This document shows positions 63,519 through 64,000 of a stretch of 64,000 nucleotides of DNA, one piece after another. The notes under the pieces were generated by a model, which was not told where the DNA came from, did no database searches, and was given only the letters and a program-made list of their open reading frames with translations. Where the stretch lies: positions 14,057,751 through 14,121,750 of the forward strand of contig OU744447.1 in assembly GCA_916610825.1 (NCBI GenBank). The letters are read 5' to 3'. Origin of the DNA: Haliclystus octoradiatus (Eukaryota > Cnidaria > Staurozoa > Stauromedusae > Haliclystidae). The position numbers were made by a program, and so were the translations under genes. Numbering within the stretch: the stretch's first letter is position 1; each line of letters starts with the position of its first letter.

Positions 63519-63675
63519 CTGTAAATTACATAACAATATGAATAATATGAATAACTTTAAAAGCAAAAGTCTATGATTAATTTCGCTGCCCAGTTTTGAA
63601 TACTTATTGCACATGTCGCATTTGTGTTTTGGTGCAAGAAGGTCAGACCTTCGTAGTATATAGTAATTAATAATA

Positions 63676-63852
63676 CAGTCAAACCTGCTATAACGGTCAC
63701 CTCTATACAGGGGCCACCTGTCTACAGTGGTCACTCTTGCAACGCCTAAAATAGTATTTTCTATTGAATAAAACCTGCATATAAAGGCAACCTGTCTATA
63801 ATGGTCAATTTATCAACCTCTTGTAGCTGGCCGTTATATACAGGTTTCACTG
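63676..63852 (-). mobile_element. TA-flanked MITE (Tc1/mariner/pogo-like)
   Basis: 177 bp, same length as 39774-39950 and inverted relative to it. Ends CAGTCAAACCTGCTATAACG and AACGGCCAGC-side CAGGTTTCACTG are flanked by TA. Upstream of the first KIF2 exon in the window. Confidence 0.85.
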
Positions 63853-64000
63853 TACTAATATTTACAACGTCATTAAACTAATTAGACTTAGTTGTAAATT
63901 AGGCACACAGGAGTATATTGCACGGCGTTGTAAAACTAACATGCATATGATTAATAAAACAGAGTTACACAAGTTATCTTGATGTTTGGTCGTTTGTCTT

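Overview
The window is nuclear DNA from an animal. It is AT-rich, its genes have many short-to-medium introns with GT-AG borders, and it carries several metazoan-only families: a frizzled/Ig receptor with a kinase-like domain, a class A GPCR, and CHERP. The density is about one gene per 8 kb. The many small DNA-transposon derivatives, a tRNA-headed SINE and LINE 3' ends suggest an invertebrate. I cannot fix the phylum from the sequence. Exon borders below were built by hand: every junction was checked for reading-phase continuity, and for RICTOR, OXCT1, KIF2 and CHERP also for family order.

Layout. 2-4336 (+): 3' part of CHERP, an SR-rich splicing factor ending in a G-patch. 4780-8193 (+): six-exon secreted/ER-lumenal protein with a thioredoxin-like look and a KDEL-type C-terminus; one intron is filled by LINE debris and a very long (AAT)n tract. 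8993-9709 (-): unrecognised intronless ORF with a possible PP1-docking motif. 11066-18646 (-): a 12-exon single-pass receptor with the order signal peptide, frizzled CRD, Ig, second frizzled CRD, TM, tyrosine-kinase-like domain whose catalytic motifs are lost. 19867-32342 (-): OXCT1 (mitochondrial succinyl-CoA:3-ketoacid CoA transferase), 17 exons. 32920-50265 (-): RICTOR (mTORC2), 38 exons. 52458-53426 (+): intronless class A GPCR. 53748-63518 (-): kinesin-13 (KIF2), 22 exons, 5' end outside the window.

The genes are housekeeping or signalling genes with no operon-like logic. RICTOR and OXCT1 lie head to tail 0.6 kb apart, and in human both map to 5p13.1, so this may be old linkage. GPCR and KIF2 converge, as do the thioredoxin-like gene and the orphan ORF.

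The introns hold most of the structure not explained by genes: two hAT-type non-autonomous families with intact 8-bp target duplications, a TA-flanked MITE, a TAA-flanked Harbinger-like element, two long-arm fold-backs, a perfect 260-bp tandem array flanked by (TA)n with a diverged relative in another gene, and a 540-bp tandem pair each carrying a 56-bp near-palindrome.

The most notable candidate for something undescribed is the frizzled-Ig-frizzled receptor with a kinase-dead-looking cytoplasmic domain.
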